From NCBI RefSeq assembly GCF_024171955.1, contig NZ_JAMTCS010000006.1, positions 62,001-126,000 on the forward strand: 64,000 nt of DNA. Direction: 5' to 3'. Under the pieces are notes generated by a model. The model was not told the DNA's origin and did no database searches. It saw nothing but the letters and a program-made list of their open reading frames with translations. Position numbers and translations under genes: made by a program. Positions 35,429 through 44,450 of the stretch are shown here, piece by piece; positions within the stretch are counted from its first letter, which is position 1, and the number at the start of each line of letters is the position of its first letter. Origin of the DNA: Promicromonospora thailandica (lineage in GTDB: Bacteria; Actinomycetota; Actinomycetes; Actinomycetales; Cellulomonadaceae).

Positions 35429-36265
35429 TCACGCCCCGCCGGATCCGGCTGCGCGGGCCTCCAGCAGCGTGCGGCGGCTGTGGCACACGAAGGAGCCGTG
35501 CTCCTCGATGTGGTCGTGGAGCGCGCGGAGGCGCTCCCGGTAGCGGTCCACCGAGAAGTCCGGCACCGTCCACAGGACCTTGCGCAGGAAGTGCACGACG
35601 GCGGCCAGGGCGAAGAACTCCACCCGGGTCAGCGCGTCCTCGACCCGCACCACGTCCAGGCCGGCCCCGGTCACCCGCGCGCGGAGGGCGTCGACGTAGC
35701 CGGCGTCGTGGTTCTCCTGCGGCCCCATGAGGAACTCGTACAGAGCGCGGTTGGAGCCGGCGCCCACCTCCTGCACCAGGAGCGTGCCGCCCGGGGCCAG
35801 CACCCGGGCCGCCTCGCGGTAGGGGAACGAGACCGGGTGGCGGCTCGTGACCAGGTCGAACGTGCCGTCGTCGAACGGGAGGCGCGGACCGGCGGTGTCG
35901 ACCAGGGCCACCTCGCCGCCGAACGGCGCGAGCGCCGCGGCGGCCAGCCGGTGGTTGGGCGCCCAGCCCTCGGTGGCCCGCACGACGGCGGGCACCCGCC
36001 CGGCGCGCCCCAGCGCCTCCGCGAAGACCTCGCCGCCGCCGGTGTCGACGTCGAGCGCCGCTCCTGCCCGGCCGAGCCGCTCGCCGCACAGGCCCACGTA
36101 GCCCCAGCCGGGGCGCTCCTCGGTGGCCCGGCCCGCGAACCACGAGAAGTCCCAGCCGTCGGTGGGTACGGCCGCGCCCTCGGCGAGCTGTTCCTCGAAC
36201 CCGGCAGCCTCGAACCCGGCAGCGTCGAACCCGGCAGCCTCGAACCCGGTGGCGTCGATCGTCAT
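35429..36265 (-). CDS. SAM-dependent methyltransferase
   Basis: A class I methyltransferase-like protein of 278 residues. The SAM-binding loop ALDVDTGGGEVF is near residues 69-80, and VLAPGGTLLVQEVGAGS is the later family strand. The substrate is unknown. The first 24 residues are a pentapeptide repeat (AAGFE/D) coded by 15-bp DNA repeats. The start at 36265 is supported by TAGCGT six bases upstream, so the repeats are translated. It ends one base from the amine-oxidase-like gene on the other strand. Confidence 0.85.
   Translation of the reverse strand: MTIDATGFEAAGFDAAGFEAAGFEEQLAEGAAVPTDGWDFSWFAGRATEERPGWGYVGLCGERLGRAGAALDVDTGGGEVFAEALGRAGRVPAVVRATEGWAPNHRLAAAALAPFGGEVALVDTAGPRLPFDDGTFDLVTSRHPVSFPYREAARVLAPGGTLLVQEVGAGSNRALYEFLMGPQENHDAGYVDALRARVTGAGLDVVRVEDALTRVEFFALAAVVHFLRKVLWTVPDFSVDRYRERLRALHDHIEEHGSFVCHSRRTLLEARAAGSGGA
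36193..36252 (-). repeat. Four 15-bp tandem repeats in the methyltransferase N-terminus
   Basis: The unit CCTCGAACCCGGCAG (plus-strand sense) occurs four times in a row with one to three differences, and a partial fifth copy runs to 36260. In frame it encodes Ala-Ala-Gly-Phe-Glu/Asp. Confidence 0.9.
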
Positions 36266-36271
36266 GCGGCG

Positions 36272-36277
36272 ACGCTA
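36272..36277 (-). promoter_or_regulatory. Leaderless -10 box (TAGCGT) for the methyltransferase
   Basis: On the minus strand TAGCGT ends six bases before ATG 36265. Confidence 0.6.
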
Positions 36278-36388
36278 ACCACCGGGATCCCCCGGGTGCC
36301 AGCCGATATCCCCCGGCCGGGGGAGGGGCGCGCGGGCGGCCGGCGGAAGTGTGGAGGCACACCGCACGACCGACCGAGAGGGATCGTC

Positions 36389-37507
36389 ATGTCACACCTC
36401 ACCCGCGCCACGCTCGTCGGCGCCACCGTCGCGAGCGGCGCCACCGCGCTGCTCGGCCTGGCCTGGCTGCTCGGGCTCGGGCCCAACGCCTATGCCGTCA
36501 CGGGGGCCGCGCTCCTCGCCCAGCTGGCCGGTCCCGACGTCGCCACCGTGGTGCACGTCGTGACCACGCTGACCGGTGTCGCCGCCGGTATCGCCGCCCT
36601 CGCGGGGGCGCTCGGCGCGCGGGGCCGCGCGGCGACGGCCGTGCTCCAGCTCGTCGTGCTCGGCCTCGTGCTGCAGGGCACCGGGCCGCTGTCCACCATG
36701 GGCTACCTGGTCGCCATGGCGATGCCCGCCGCCGTGGTGGTGCTGCTCGTGCAGGTGGTACGCCGCTACCGCGTGGCGCGCTGGACCATCGGCGTCCCGG
36801 GCCTGGCCCTGCTGCTCGTGGGCGGGTTCGTGGCCCGGGACGCCCTCGCCGGGATCGTCCGGATGCTCGGCGCCGGGCTCGCCGAGCACCGCGCCGGCCT
36901 GCTCCTCTCGCTCCTCGTGCTGGTGACCGGCACCCTGTGGGCGGCCGTCGGGGTGCAGGCGCTCGCCGGGACGTCCGCCGCCGCACGTGCCACCGGCTGG
37001 GTGCTGCGGCACCGCACCGCCCTCACGGTCGTGGCCGCCACCGGGCCGCTCCCGTACGCGCTGGTCCGCCTCACCTGGTTCACGCCGTGGCCCCAGCTCG
37101 GCTTCGACCTGGACCTGTCGACCCGCATCTGGGGACTGACCCTGTCCAGCGGTGCCTGGCTCGGCGCGATCCTCACGCTCGGCCTGATCCGGCCCTGGGG
37201 CGAGGTTTTCCCGCGGTGGATGCCGGGCCTGGCCGGCCGCCGCGTGCCGGTCGCGGCGGCTGCCGTGCCCGGCGGCCTGATCGCCGTGACCCTGATCTTC
37301 TCGATCGTGCCCATGCTCGTGCTGTTCGGCAGCCAGACGCCCACCCAGGCGGTGGTCGGCGCCCTGGTGTTCCCCTGCTGGTACTGGGGTCCGGCCCTGG
37401 CGCTCGCCGTCTGGGGGTACGTGGCGCACCGCGTGCGGGCCGAGCGGGCCGTGGGTCGGACGCAGGACCCCGCCCTGGCGGGCGCCCCCGGCGAGCGGAG
37501 AGGATGA
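36389..37507 (+). CDS. Polytopic membrane protein next to a two-component system
   Basis: The 372-residue product has about ten hydrophobic helices and no domain I recognise. GAGAGGG lies upstream of the ATG. The histidine kinase starts four bases after its stop, so the three genes form one operon. The membrane protein could be the sensor partner, a transporter or the target of that system. Typical features are the early segment MSHLTRATLVGATVASG and a short basic C-terminus. Confidence 0.8.
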   Translation: MSHLTRATLVGATVASGATALLGLAWLLGLGPNAYAVTGAALLAQLAGPDVATVVHVVTTLTGVAAGIAALAGALGARGRAATAVLQLVVLGLVLQGTGPLSTMGYLVAMAMPAAVVVLLVQVVRRYRVARWTIGVPGLALLLVGGFVARDALAGIVRMLGAGLAEHRAGLLLSLLVLVTGTLWAAVGVQALAGTSAAARATGWVLRHRTALTVVAATGPLPYALVRLTWFTPWPQLGFDLDLSTRIWGLTLSSGAWLGAILTLGLIRPWGEVFPRWMPGLAGRRVPVAAAAVPGGLIAVTLIFSIVPMLVLFGSQTPTQAVVGALVFPCWYWGPALALAVWGYVAHRVRAERAVGRTQDPALAGAPGERRG

Positions 37508-37511
37508 CGTC

Positions 37512-38744
37512 ATGGCGACGACGCGGCGGCTGGTGCGAGCCCTCGCCCGGAGGTTCGCCTGGCACATGCTGGGCGCGGCGATCGGGCTGGCTCTGGTGCT
37601 GCTCGTCCACGGCCTGCTGAGCACGGCGACCGGCGGGGTCCCGGAGTGGGTGGTGGCGGCCGTCGCCGTGGCGGCGGCCGTCGCGCTCGGCCTGGTACCG
37701 GGCGCGCGGGAGCTGGAGGTCACGGCGGCGCGTGCCCTGCTGGACGTGGACGCGGAGCTCGTGGCGCCGGACGAGCCCCGCCTCGCGCACCGGGCCCGGA
37801 CCGCCGCCTGGGTGGTGCTGCACCTGGTCACCGGCCTCGTGGTGGCGTTCGGCCTGTTCGGCCTGGTGCCGGCCGCCGTGCTGATCGGCCTGGAGGCCGT
37901 CGCCGGCCGGTCCCTGGGCTCCGGGCTGCCGCTGCCGTCGGGTGCGGGCGAGGTCGTCGCGCGGCTCGCCCTGTGCGTCGCGGGCGGCCTCCTCGCCGCG
38001 GGTGCCACGTGGCCCCTCGGCGTGGCGGCCCGAACGCTCGCCCGGCGGGTGCTCGGCCCCACGGCGCACGACCGGATGGAGACCGCCCTGGCCCGCGCGC
38101 GCCGCGAGGCGGAGCACACGCGCCTGGCCCGCGAGCTGCACGACGGCATCGGGCATGCGCTCACCGTCGTCAGCGTGCAGGCGGCCGCCGGACGGCGCGT
38201 CGTGGCGGCCGACCCCGACGCGGCGGCCGGCGCCCTGGCCGCGATCGAGGACACCGCCCGGACGGCGCTCGCCGAGCTCGACCAGCTCCTGGCGGTGCTG
38301 CGGGACGACGCCGCCGACGACGCGCCGATGCGCCTCGGCCCCGCCCTGGGCGACGTCGTGGAGGCGCACCGGCGGGCCGGGCTCGACGTGCGCGACCGCG
38401 TCGACCTGCCGCCCGGGCTGCCGGCCCTGCTTGGCCGGACCGTGCGGCGGATCGTCACCGAGGCGCTCACCAACGCCCACCGGCACGGCGGGCCGGGTCC
38501 CGTCACGCTCGAGGTGGACCGGCACGGCGACCAGGTGCGGGTCGAGGTGGCGAACCCGCTCGCGGCGCGCGGCGGCGGCCGTCCGTCCGGCGGACGGGGC
38601 CTGGCCGGCGTCCGCGAACGGGTCGCGCTCTTCGGCGGTACGGTCACCGCAGGTCCCGACGGCGACCGCTGGGTGCTGCGGGCCACGCTGCCTGCCCCCG
38701 CGCCCGTGAGACCGGCCCCCGTGAGAAAGGACCCCGATGCCTGA
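37512..38744 (+). CDS. Sensor histidine kinase, HisKA_3 (NarL-partner) type
   Basis: The 410-residue product has four to five membrane helices in residues 15-175 and no large extracellular domain. The phosphorylated His is H210 in [14 protein letters not shown], the HisKA_3 dimerisation helix. The ATPase domain follows with [10 protein letters not shown] and [17 protein letters not shown]. This type partners with LuxR/NarL regulators, and the next gene is one. Their reading frames overlap by eight bases. Confidence 0.95.
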   Translation: MATTRRLVRALARRFAWHMLGAAIGLALVLLVHGLLSTATGGVPEWVVAAVAVAAAVALGLVPGARELEVTAARALLDVDAELVAPDEPRLAHRARTAAWVVLHLVTGLVVAFGLFGLVPAAVLIGLEAVAGRSLGSGLPLPSGAGEVVARLALCVAGGLLAAGATWPLGVAARTLARRVLGPTAHDRMETALARARREAEHTRLARELHDGIGHALTVVSVQAAAGRRVVAADPDAAAGALAAIEDTARTALAELDQLLAVLRDDAADDAPMRLGPALGDVVEAHRRAGLDVRDRVDLPPGLPALLGRTVRRIVTEALTNAHRHGGPGPVTLEVDRHGDQVRVEVANPLAARGGGRPSGGRGLAGVRERVALFGGTVTAGPDGDRWVLRATLPAPAPVRPAPVRKDPDA

Positions 38745-39378
38745 CGCGCCGGTCCGGGTGCTCGTCGCCGACGACGAACCCCTCGTCCGCAGCGGCCTGC
38801 GCCTCATCCTGGACGCCGAGCCCGACCTGGAGGTGGTCGGTGAGGCCGGGGACGGTGCGCGGGCGGTGGAGCTGACCCGCGCCCTGCGGCCCGACGTCGT
38901 CTGCATGGACGTGCGCATGCCGGGCGTGGACGGGCTGCGGGCCACGGAGCTCGTGCTGCGCTTGCCCGACCCGCCGCGCGTGCTGGTGGTCACCACGTTC
39001 GAGCACGACGGCTACGTGCTCGACGCGCTGACCGCGGGGGCGTCGGGGTTCCTGCTCAAGCGCGCCGGCGCCGACGAGATGGTGCAGGCGGTGCGCACGG
39101 TCGCCGTCGGGCAGAGCCTGTTGTACCCGCAGGCGCTGCGCGAGCTGGTCCGGACGCGGCCGCGGGCCGCGGCCGGCGCGCCCGCGCTGACCCCGCGCGA
39201 ACGGGAGGTGCTGGGCCTGGTGGCCGAGGGGATGACGAACGCGGAGATCGCGGCCGAGCTCGTGGTCGGGGTCGAGACGGTGCGCACGCACGTGGCGTCC
39301 GTGCTCGCCAAGCTCGGGGCCCGGGACCGTACCCAGGCCGTGGTGCTCGGGTACCGGGCGGGTCTGGTCGAGCTCTAG
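38737..39378 (+). CDS. NarL/LuxR-family response regulator
   Basis: The 213-residue regulator has a receiver domain with the acidic pair DDE at residues 12-14 and the phosphorylated D58 in [10 protein letters not shown]-terminal LuxR helix-turn-helix follows ([20 protein letters not shown], then [15 protein letters not shown]). It overlaps the kinase gene by eight bases. Its stop TAG shares the palindrome CTAG with the stop of the convergent GNAT gene. Confidence 0.96.
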   Translation: MPDAPVRVLVADDEPLVRSGLRLILDAEPDLEVVGEAGDGARAVELTRALRPDVVCMDVRMPGVDGLRATELVLRLPDPPRVLVVTTFEHDGYVLDALTAGASGFLLKRAGADEMVQAVRTVAVGQSLLYPQALRELVRTRPRAAAGAPALTPREREVLGLVAEGMTNAEIAAELVVGVETVRTHVASVLAKLGARDRTQAVVLGYRAGLVEL

Positions 39379-39845
39379 CCGCGGGGCAGGACCATCTCGA
39401 CCTCGTCGGGGAACGGCGGGTACTCCGCCGCCTGCCTGCGGCCCGTGCGCTGCCATCCGAGGTGCTCGTAGAAGCCGATGGCCTGGTCGTTGTCGGCGAG
39501 GCACCACAGCCGGGGGTCCTCCATCCCGGCGACCGCCGCGTCCATCGCGGCGCGGGCCAGGCCGGAGCCCCAGCGGGACGGGTGCACGGCCAGGTGCCGC
39601 AGCAGCCGCCGGTCGTGGGCCACGAAGCAGGCCAGCCGCCCGGTGTCGTCGTCGTCCAGGACCAGCACCCGGACGTCCGGCTCGGCGAGCGCCGTCTGCC
39701 ACTTGGCCAGGACCTCGTCCGCCGGGAACGGGTACAGACCGGGCGGGAAGATGTGGCCGAGCGCCGCGATCCCGGCGGCACGCTCGACGTCGAGGAGCGC
39801 GGGGGCGTCCTCGGGAGTGGCCTGCCGGAACCGGTCGGGGTCCAT
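39375..39845 (-). CDS. GNAT-family N-acetyltransferase
   Basis: A 156-residue GNAT-fold protein. The acetyl-CoA-binding segment is [20 protein letters not shown], and [20 protein letters not shown] is the C-terminal family motif, quoted here only in part as evidence. The substrate is unknown. The ATG is six bases after TAGGCT on its strand, so the gene is probably leaderless. Its stop codon overlaps that of the response regulator in CTAG. Confidence 0.88.
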   Translation of the reverse strand: MDPDRFRQATPEDAPALLDVERAAGIAALGHIFPPGLYPFPADEVLAKWQTALAEPDVRVLVLDDDDTGRLACFVAHDRRLLRHLAVHPSRWGSGLARAAMDAAVAGMEDPRLWCLADNDQAIGFYEHLGWQRTGRRQAAEYPPFPDEVEMVLPRG

Positions 39846-39851
39846 GCTCTC

Positions 39852-39857
39852 AGCCTA
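39852..39857 (-). promoter_or_regulatory. Leaderless -10 box (TAGGCT) for the GNAT gene
   Basis: On the minus strand TAGGCT ends six bases before ATG 39845. Confidence 0.65.
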
Positions 39858-39970
39858 CGGGCAGGCCCACGGCACGGCACGGCACGGCCGCCCGCACGGT
39901 CCATGCGAAGTGATGTGCAACATTCTCGCGAAGTGCTGTGACCTCGGCGCGGTTCGTGCGTCAAGGGTGC

Positions 39971-40273
39971 ATGACGGATACAGCATTCGGCGCGGTGATG
40001 TCCCGCCTGTCGGCACTCGACACGCTCTCCCTGCGGGTGAGCCAGGACTGGCTCGCGTTCGGCCTCGACCGGGTCGACGTGCTGGTCATCGACGTCCTGA
40101 CCATCTCGGAGCTCACGGCCGCGGAGCTGGTTCGGCGGCACCGGCTGGTCGAGCAGGACCCTCAGCCGGGCCGGGAGCTGGGCCTGACCCGGGTGTGGAC
40201 GGGGTGGCTCGGCGAGGCGTCCGACGTCGCCCCGGTCACCATGCGGCTCACGGTGGCGGCGGGTGACGGCTGA
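39971..40273 (+). CDS. Hypothetical protein, 100 residues
   Basis: I do not recognise this protein. From ATG 39971 it has 100 residues, starting MTDTAFGAVMSRLSALDTL. It has no membrane segment and an amphipathic helical middle (LVIDVLTISELTAAELVRRH). AAGGG lies close to the ATG. Eleven residues more would be gained from an upstream start at 39938. A terminator with a 12-bp stem overlaps its stop codon, which supports it being a real transcription unit. Confidence 0.55.
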   Translation: MTDTAFGAVMSRLSALDTLSLRVSQDWLAFGLDRVDVLVIDVLTISELTAAELVRRHRLVEQDPQPGRELGLTRVWTGWLGEASDVAPVTMRLTVAAGDG

Positions 40274-40294
40274 GCGCGGCGCCCGCGCTCAGCC
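40268..40294 (+). terminator. Terminator overlapping the end of the 100-residue ORF
   Basis: GGCTGAGCGCGG at 40268-40279 pairs perfectly with 40283-40294 around CGC and includes the TGA stop. It lies between convergent genes. Confidence 0.75.
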
Positions 40295-40328
40295 GCGCCC
40301 GGTCTCGGGGTGCCGGGTACGTGCCGTG

Positions 40329-40811
40329 TCAGCGCGGCAGGTGCGTCTCGATCTCGCCGATGATCGCCGGGTCGTCCGGCAGGGTCTTGGGCGCGTACCG
40401 CCGCACCTCGCCGCCCGGCAGCACGAGGAACTTCTCGAAGTTCCAGCGGATCTTGCCCGAGTGCCCCGTGTCGTCCGCCGTCTTCTTGAGCTCGGCGTAC
40501 AGCGGGTGCGTGTGCCGGCCGTTGAGGCGGATCCGGTCGAGCACCGGGAACGTGACGCCGTACGTCATGGAGCAGAACTCGGCGATCTTCTCGTTCGAGC
40601 TCAGCTCCTGCAGGAACTGGTTGCTCGGGAAGCCCAGCACCGTGAACCCGCGGTCCTGGTACTTCTTCTGCAGCTCCTCCAGGGTCGCGTACTGCGGTGC
40701 CAGACCGCACCGCGAGGCCACGTTGACCACGAGCACGACGTCGTCCTTGTGCTCGGCCAGTGAGATCTCGGTGCCGTCCATGGTCTTGAACGGGATGTCG
40801 TAGAGGGTCAC
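40329..40811 (-). CDS. Glutathione-peroxidase-family peroxidase
   Basis: The cysteine-type GPx fold is clear. The peroxidatic Cys is C35 in NVASRCGLAPQY, Gln65 is in GFPSNQF and Trp123 is in IRWNFEKFLV. I chose GTG 40811, preceded by GGAGG, for 160 residues; ATG 40826 would add five. In actinobacteria such enzymes generally use thioredoxin rather than glutathione as reductant. Confidence 0.93.
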   Translation of the reverse strand: MTLYDIPFKTMDGTEISLAEHKDDVVLVVNVASRCGLAPQYATLEELQKKYQDRGFTVLGFPSNQFLQELSSNEKIAEFCSMTYGVTFPVLDRIRLNGRHTHPLYAELKKTADDTGHSGKIRWNFEKFLVLPGGEVRRYAPKTLPDDPAIIGEIETHLPR

Positions 40812-40866
40812 CCGCCCATCCTCCACCCGACGACAGGCCTGCGGAACCCTGTGCCACCGCGCGGGT

Positions 40867-40872
40867 TACCGT
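40867..40872 (+). promoter_or_regulatory. Leaderless -10 box (TACCGT)
   Basis: TACCGT ends six bases before GTG 40879 and probably drives the RluA-like-alr-tsaE unit. Confidence 0.6.
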
Positions 40873-40878
40873 GGCCCG

Positions 40879-41883
40879 GTGACCGTCTCCCGTCGCGGCC
40901 CCGCCCCCCACCGGCCCCCGCTCCCGGTGCGCGACGGCCTCAACCCCACGCGGATCGTGCTGCCGCACGACCCGGGCACCGTCGCCCGGTTCCCGTTCGC
41001 GCTCGACTACCTCCTGCACCGGTTCGCCGCCGACGAGGTGCGCCTGCGCGAGAAGCTCGCCCAGGGCGAGGTCGTCACCGGCCACGGGGAGCCCGTCGGC
41101 CCCACCACCCCGTACGAGCCGCGCGGCTTCCTCTACCTCTACCGGGACCCGCCCGCCCACGAGGAGCGGATCCCGTTCGAGCCCGAGGTGCTGCACCGCG
41201 ACGACGACCTGCTGGTCGTGGACAAGCCGCACTTCCTCGCCACGACGCCGCGCGGCCGCTGGGTCCGCGAGACCGTCCTGGTGCGCCTGCGCACCGCCCT
41301 CGACCTGCCCGAGCTCTCCCCGGCCCACCGCCTCGACCGCGGCACGGCGGGCGTGCTCGTGCTCACCGTGCGCCGCGAGGTGCGCGGCGCCTACCAGGAG
41401 GCGTTCGCCCGCCGGCAGGTCCGCAAGGTCTACGAGGCGGTCGCCCCCCTCGTCTCGGCAGGCGGCTCGCTGCCCGACGGCGTCCCGGTCGCCCCGGGCG
41501 AACCGCTGACCGTGCGCAGCCGCATCGTCAAGCACCGCGGAGTGACCCGCGCCGAGGAGGAGCCCGGCCAGCCCAACGCCGAGTCGGTGGTCACCCTCGC
41601 CGCCGCCGACCAGGCCCGCGGCCTGGGCCTGTACCGCCTCGAACCCCGCACCGGGAAGACCCACCAGCTCCGGCTGCACATGGCGTCCCTGGGGCTGCCG
41701 ATCCTGCACGACCCGTTCTGGCCCGAGCTGCGCGCCACCGACCCCGACGACCACGACCGGCCCCTGCAGCTCCTGGCCCGCTCCCTCGAGCTCACCGACC
41801 CGCTGTCCGGACGGCCCCGGCGCTTCGAGTCCCGCCGCACGCTCTCCGAGTGGGCGGGTCTGGTGCGAGAATCGAACGGATGA
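40879..41883 (+). CDS. RluA-family pseudouridine synthase
   Basis: The 334-residue enzyme has the catalytic motif HRLDRGTAGVLVL with the active Asp, LLVVDKPHFLATTP before it, and the C-terminal LEPRTGKTHQLRLHM. These define the RluA/RluC/RluD group, which modifies rRNA or tRNA; which uridine is modified is not evident. There is no S4 domain. The stop overlaps the alr start in an ATGA. Confidence 0.93.
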   Translation: MTVSRRGPAPHRPPLPVRDGLNPTRIVLPHDPGTVARFPFALDYLLHRFAADEVRLREKLAQGEVVTGHGEPVGPTTPYEPRGFLYLYRDPPAHEERIPFEPEVLHRDDDLLVVDKPHFLATTPRGRWVRETVLVRLRTALDLPELSPAHRLDRGTAGVLVLTVRREVRGAYQEAFARRQVRKVYEAVAPLVSAGGSLPDGVPVAPGEPLTVRSRIVKHRGVTRAEEEPGQPNAESVVTLAAADQARGLGLYRLEPRTGKTHQLRLHMASLGLPILHDPFWPELRATDPDDHDRPLQLLARSLELTDPLSGRPRRFESRRTLSEWAGLVRESNG

Positions 41884-43121
41884 GCACCACCCCCGTCTAC
41901 CCCGCCCGCGCGGTCGTCGACCTCGACGCGATCCGCGACAACGTGCGCGCCCTGCGGACGATCGCGCCGACCGCGCAGGTCATGGCCGTCGTCAAGGCCG
42001 ACGCGTACGGGCACGGGCTCGCGCCCGCCGCCCGGGCGGCCCTCGCGGGCGGCGCGACCTGGCTGGGCGCCGCGCAGACCCGGGAGGCGCTCGCGGCACG
42101 CGCCGCCGTCGGACCCGGACCACGGGTGCTGACCTGGCTCTACGCACCCGGCGCGCCCTTCGAGGACCTGGTCCGCGCGGACGTCGACATCGCCGTCGCC
42201 GCCGCCTGGGCCCTCGACGAGGTGGCCGACGGCGCCCGCGCCGCGGGCCGCGGCGCGCGCGTGCACCTCAAGGTGGACACCGGCCTGGGCCGCAACGGCA
42301 TCATGCCCGGCGACCTGCCCGGCGTGCTCGACCGGGCGGCCGCGCTGCAGGCCGAGGGCTCGGTCAGCGTCGTCGGCGTCATGTCCCACTTCGCGCTCGC
42401 GGACGAGCCGGACGACCCGTCCGTCAAGATGCAGTCGCACGCCTTCGACGAGGCGATCCGCGCCGTCGAGGCCGCCGGCCTGCCGGTGGAGGTGCGGCAC
42501 ATCGCCAACTCCGCGGCCACCCTGACCAACCCCGCGACGCACCACGACCTGGTGCGCCCCGGCATCGCCGTCTACGGGCTCTCGCCCGTGCCGCAGCTCG
42601 GCGCCCCGGGGGACTACGGCCTGCGCCCGGCCATGACGCTGGAGGCCCGCCTCGCCACCGTGAAGCGGGTGCCGGCGGGCCACGGCGTCTCGTACGGCCA
42701 CTTCTACACGACCGCGCAGGAGACCGTGCTCGGTGTGATCCCGCTCGGCTACGGCGACGGGATCCCCCGGCACGCCTCCGGCGGCACGCTCGGCCCGGGC
42801 GGGCCGGTCCTCGTCGGCGGCGGCGTGGGCGACGTCGCCGCACCCGACGCCGGGCTCGGCACCGCCCGCGTGCTGCGCATCGCCGGGCGCGTGTGCATGG
42901 ACCAGATCGTGCTCGACCTGGGCCCGTACGCTCCGGAGCAGGCCGGTGACGTGGTCACCCTGTTCGGGGCCTCGGACGGGCTCACCCGGGCCGGGGCGCC
43001 CAACGCCGAGGACTGGGCGCAGGCCGCGGGGACCATCAGCTACGAGATCGTGACGCGCCTCGGGGCGCGCGTGCCCCGCGTCTACGCGGGCACGGCAGGA
43101 AGGGAGACCACCGGTGACTGA
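41880..43121 (+). CDS. alr: Alanine racemase
   Basis: Alr supplies D-alanine for peptidoglycan. The pyridoxal-phosphate lysine is K39 in VVKADAYGHG, and the second catalytic residue is the Tyr in GVSYGHFYTT. Also present are RNGIMPGD and RVCMDQIVLDLG. At 413 residues it is longer than usual by about 30, partly from a Gly-rich insertion after IPRHASGG (GPGGPVLVGGGVGDVAAP). It overlaps the genes on both sides and is co-transcribed with tsaE. Confidence 0.96.
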   Translation: MSTTPVYPARAVVDLDAIRDNVRALRTIAPTAQVMAVVKADAYGHGLAPAARAALAGGATWLGAAQTREALAARAAVGPGPRVLTWLYAPGAPFEDLVRADVDIAVAAAWALDEVADGARAAGRGARVHLKVDTGLGRNGIMPGDLPGVLDRAAALQAEGSVSVVGVMSHFALADEPDDPSVKMQSHAFDEAIRAVEAAGLPVEVRHIANSAATLTNPATHHDLVRPGIAVYGLSPVPQLGAPGDYGLRPAMTLEARLATVKRVPAGHGVSYGHFYTTAQETVLGVIPLGYGDGIPRHASGGTLGPGGPVLVGGGVGDVAAPDAGLGTARVLRIAGRVCMDQIVLDLGPYAPEQAGDVVTLFGASDGLTRAGAPNAEDWAQAAGTISYEIVTRLGARVPRVYAGTAGRETTGD

Positions 43122-43668
43122 ACCGGTCAGCACCACCACGAGCACCGACATCACGCTCCGGTTGCCGGACGCCGACGCCACCCGCGCGCTCGGCACCGCG
43201 ATCGCAGGGCTGCTGCGCGCCGGAGACCTCGTGATCCTCACGGGCGACCTCGGCGCCGGCAAGACCACCCTGACCCAGGGCATCGGCGCGGCGCTGAACG
43301 TGCGCGGCCAGGTGGCCTCGCCCACGTTCATCGTGGCGCGCGAGCACCCGCCCCTGCCGCACGCCGACGGCACCCGCGGCCCAGGCCTCGTGCACGTGGA
43401 CGCCTACCGGCTGGGCGGACTCGGCGAGCTCGACGCGCTCGACCTCGACTCGTCGCTCGCGGACTCCGTGACCGTCGTCGAGTGGGGCCGGGGCCTGGCC
43501 GAGGCGCTGGCGGAGGACCGCCTGGAGATCGACCTGGAGCGTCCCCGCGGGGGCGCCGTCGACGGCGACGACCCGGCGGACGACCCCGAGGCAGGGACGC
43601 GGACCGCGACGCTGCGCGCGGTCGGCCCCCGCTGGGCCGGTGTGGACCTGCGCACGCTCGGTGCGTGA
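43114..43668 (+). CDS. tsaE: tRNA threonylcarbamoyladenosine synthesis ATPase TsaE
   Basis: TsaE is the ATPase that works with TsaB and TsaD to make t6A at position 37 of ANN-decoding tRNAs. The P-loop is GDLGAGKTT near residues 44-52, and ASPTFIVAREHP and VHVDAYRLGG follow. An acidic insertion near residues 145-160 makes it 184 residues. The GTG start overlaps the alr end by eight bases. Confidence 0.95.
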   Translation: MTEPVSTTTSTDITLRLPDADATRALGTAIAGLLRAGDLVILTGDLGAGKTTLTQGIGAALNVRGQVASPTFIVAREHPPLPHADGTRGPGLVHVDAYRLGGLGELDALDLDSSLADSVTVVEWGRGLAEALAEDRLEIDLERPRGGAVDGDDPADDPEAGTRTATLRAVGPRWAGVDLRTLGA

Positions 43669-43694
43669 CGGGCCGGGTCGACCCGGCGCCGTAA

Positions 43695-43700
43695 TACCCT
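43695..43700 (+). promoter_or_regulatory. Leaderless -10 box (TACCCT) for tsaB
   Basis: TACCCT ends six bases before GTG 43707, so tsaB-rimI may have their own promoter although tsaE is only 38 bases upstream. Confidence 0.55.
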
Positions 43701-43706
43701 GGTGAC

Positions 43707-44450
43707 GTGGCCGTACTCGCTCTCGACACCTCAGCAGCCGTCGCCGTGTCGCTCGTCGACGAGGACGGCGCGCGCCTCGCGTCCCGTTCGTCGGACGAGC
43801 GCCGCCGGCACGCCGAGTCGCTCGCGCCCCTGATCACCGAGGTCCTCGCCGAGGCGGGGACCGAGCGGACCGACCTGACGGCGGTCGTCGCGGGCACCGG
43901 GCCCGCGCCCTACACGGGCCTGCGGGTCGGGCTCGTGACCGCCCGGACGCTCGCGCTGTCGCTGGGCATCCCGGTGCTGGGCGTGCCCAGCCTGGACGCG
44001 CTCGCCGCGCAGGCGGTCAGCGACCTGGGCCTGCGGCCCGGCACGGAGGTCCTCGCGACCTCGGACGCACGCCGCAAGGAGGTCTACTGGGCCCGGTACC
44101 GCGTGGTCGCGCACGAGGGCCCGCACGGCGTCCCGGTCGTGGAGCGGCTCGCGGGCCCCGGCGTCGACCGTGCGGGCTTCGTCGCCCAGGCCCAGCTCTC
44201 CGGGGCCGGCACCGAGACGGGGGAGCAGCCCGTCGTCGTCGGCGAGGGGGCCATGCTCTACCCCGAGTTCCTCTCCGCGGCGGACGACGCCCCCGTGGTC
44301 CCCGACGCGACCGTCCTGGCCCGGCTGGCGCTCGTGCGCCGGGCCGCGGGCGAGGACCAGCCGTCCGAACCGCTCTACCTGCGCCGCCCCGACGTGCACG
44401 AGCCGGCTCGCGCGACCCCGGTGCCGCCCGCGGCGGGAGGCGCAGCGTGA
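43707..44450 (+). CDS. tsaB: tRNA threonylcarbamoyladenosine synthesis protein TsaB
   Basis: TsaB is the non-catalytic partner of TsaD and has the same ASKHA fold. LALDTSAAVAVSLVDEDG at the start and GTGPAPYTGLRVGLVTARTL are typical. The 247-residue product ends in an Ala/Pro-rich tail and overlaps the rimI start by four bases. TsaD itself is 9 kb downstream on the other strand. Confidence 0.93.
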   Translation: MAVLALDTSAAVAVSLVDEDGARLASRSSDERRRHAESLAPLITEVLAEAGTERTDLTAVVAGTGPAPYTGLRVGLVTARTLALSLGIPVLGVPSLDALAAQAVSDLGLRPGTEVLATSDARRKEVYWARYRVVAHEGPHGVPVVERLAGPGVDRAGFVAQAQLSGAGTETGEQPVVVGEGAMLYPEFLSAADDAPVVPDATVLARLALVRRAAGEDQPSEPLYLRRPDVHEPARATPVPPAAGGAA

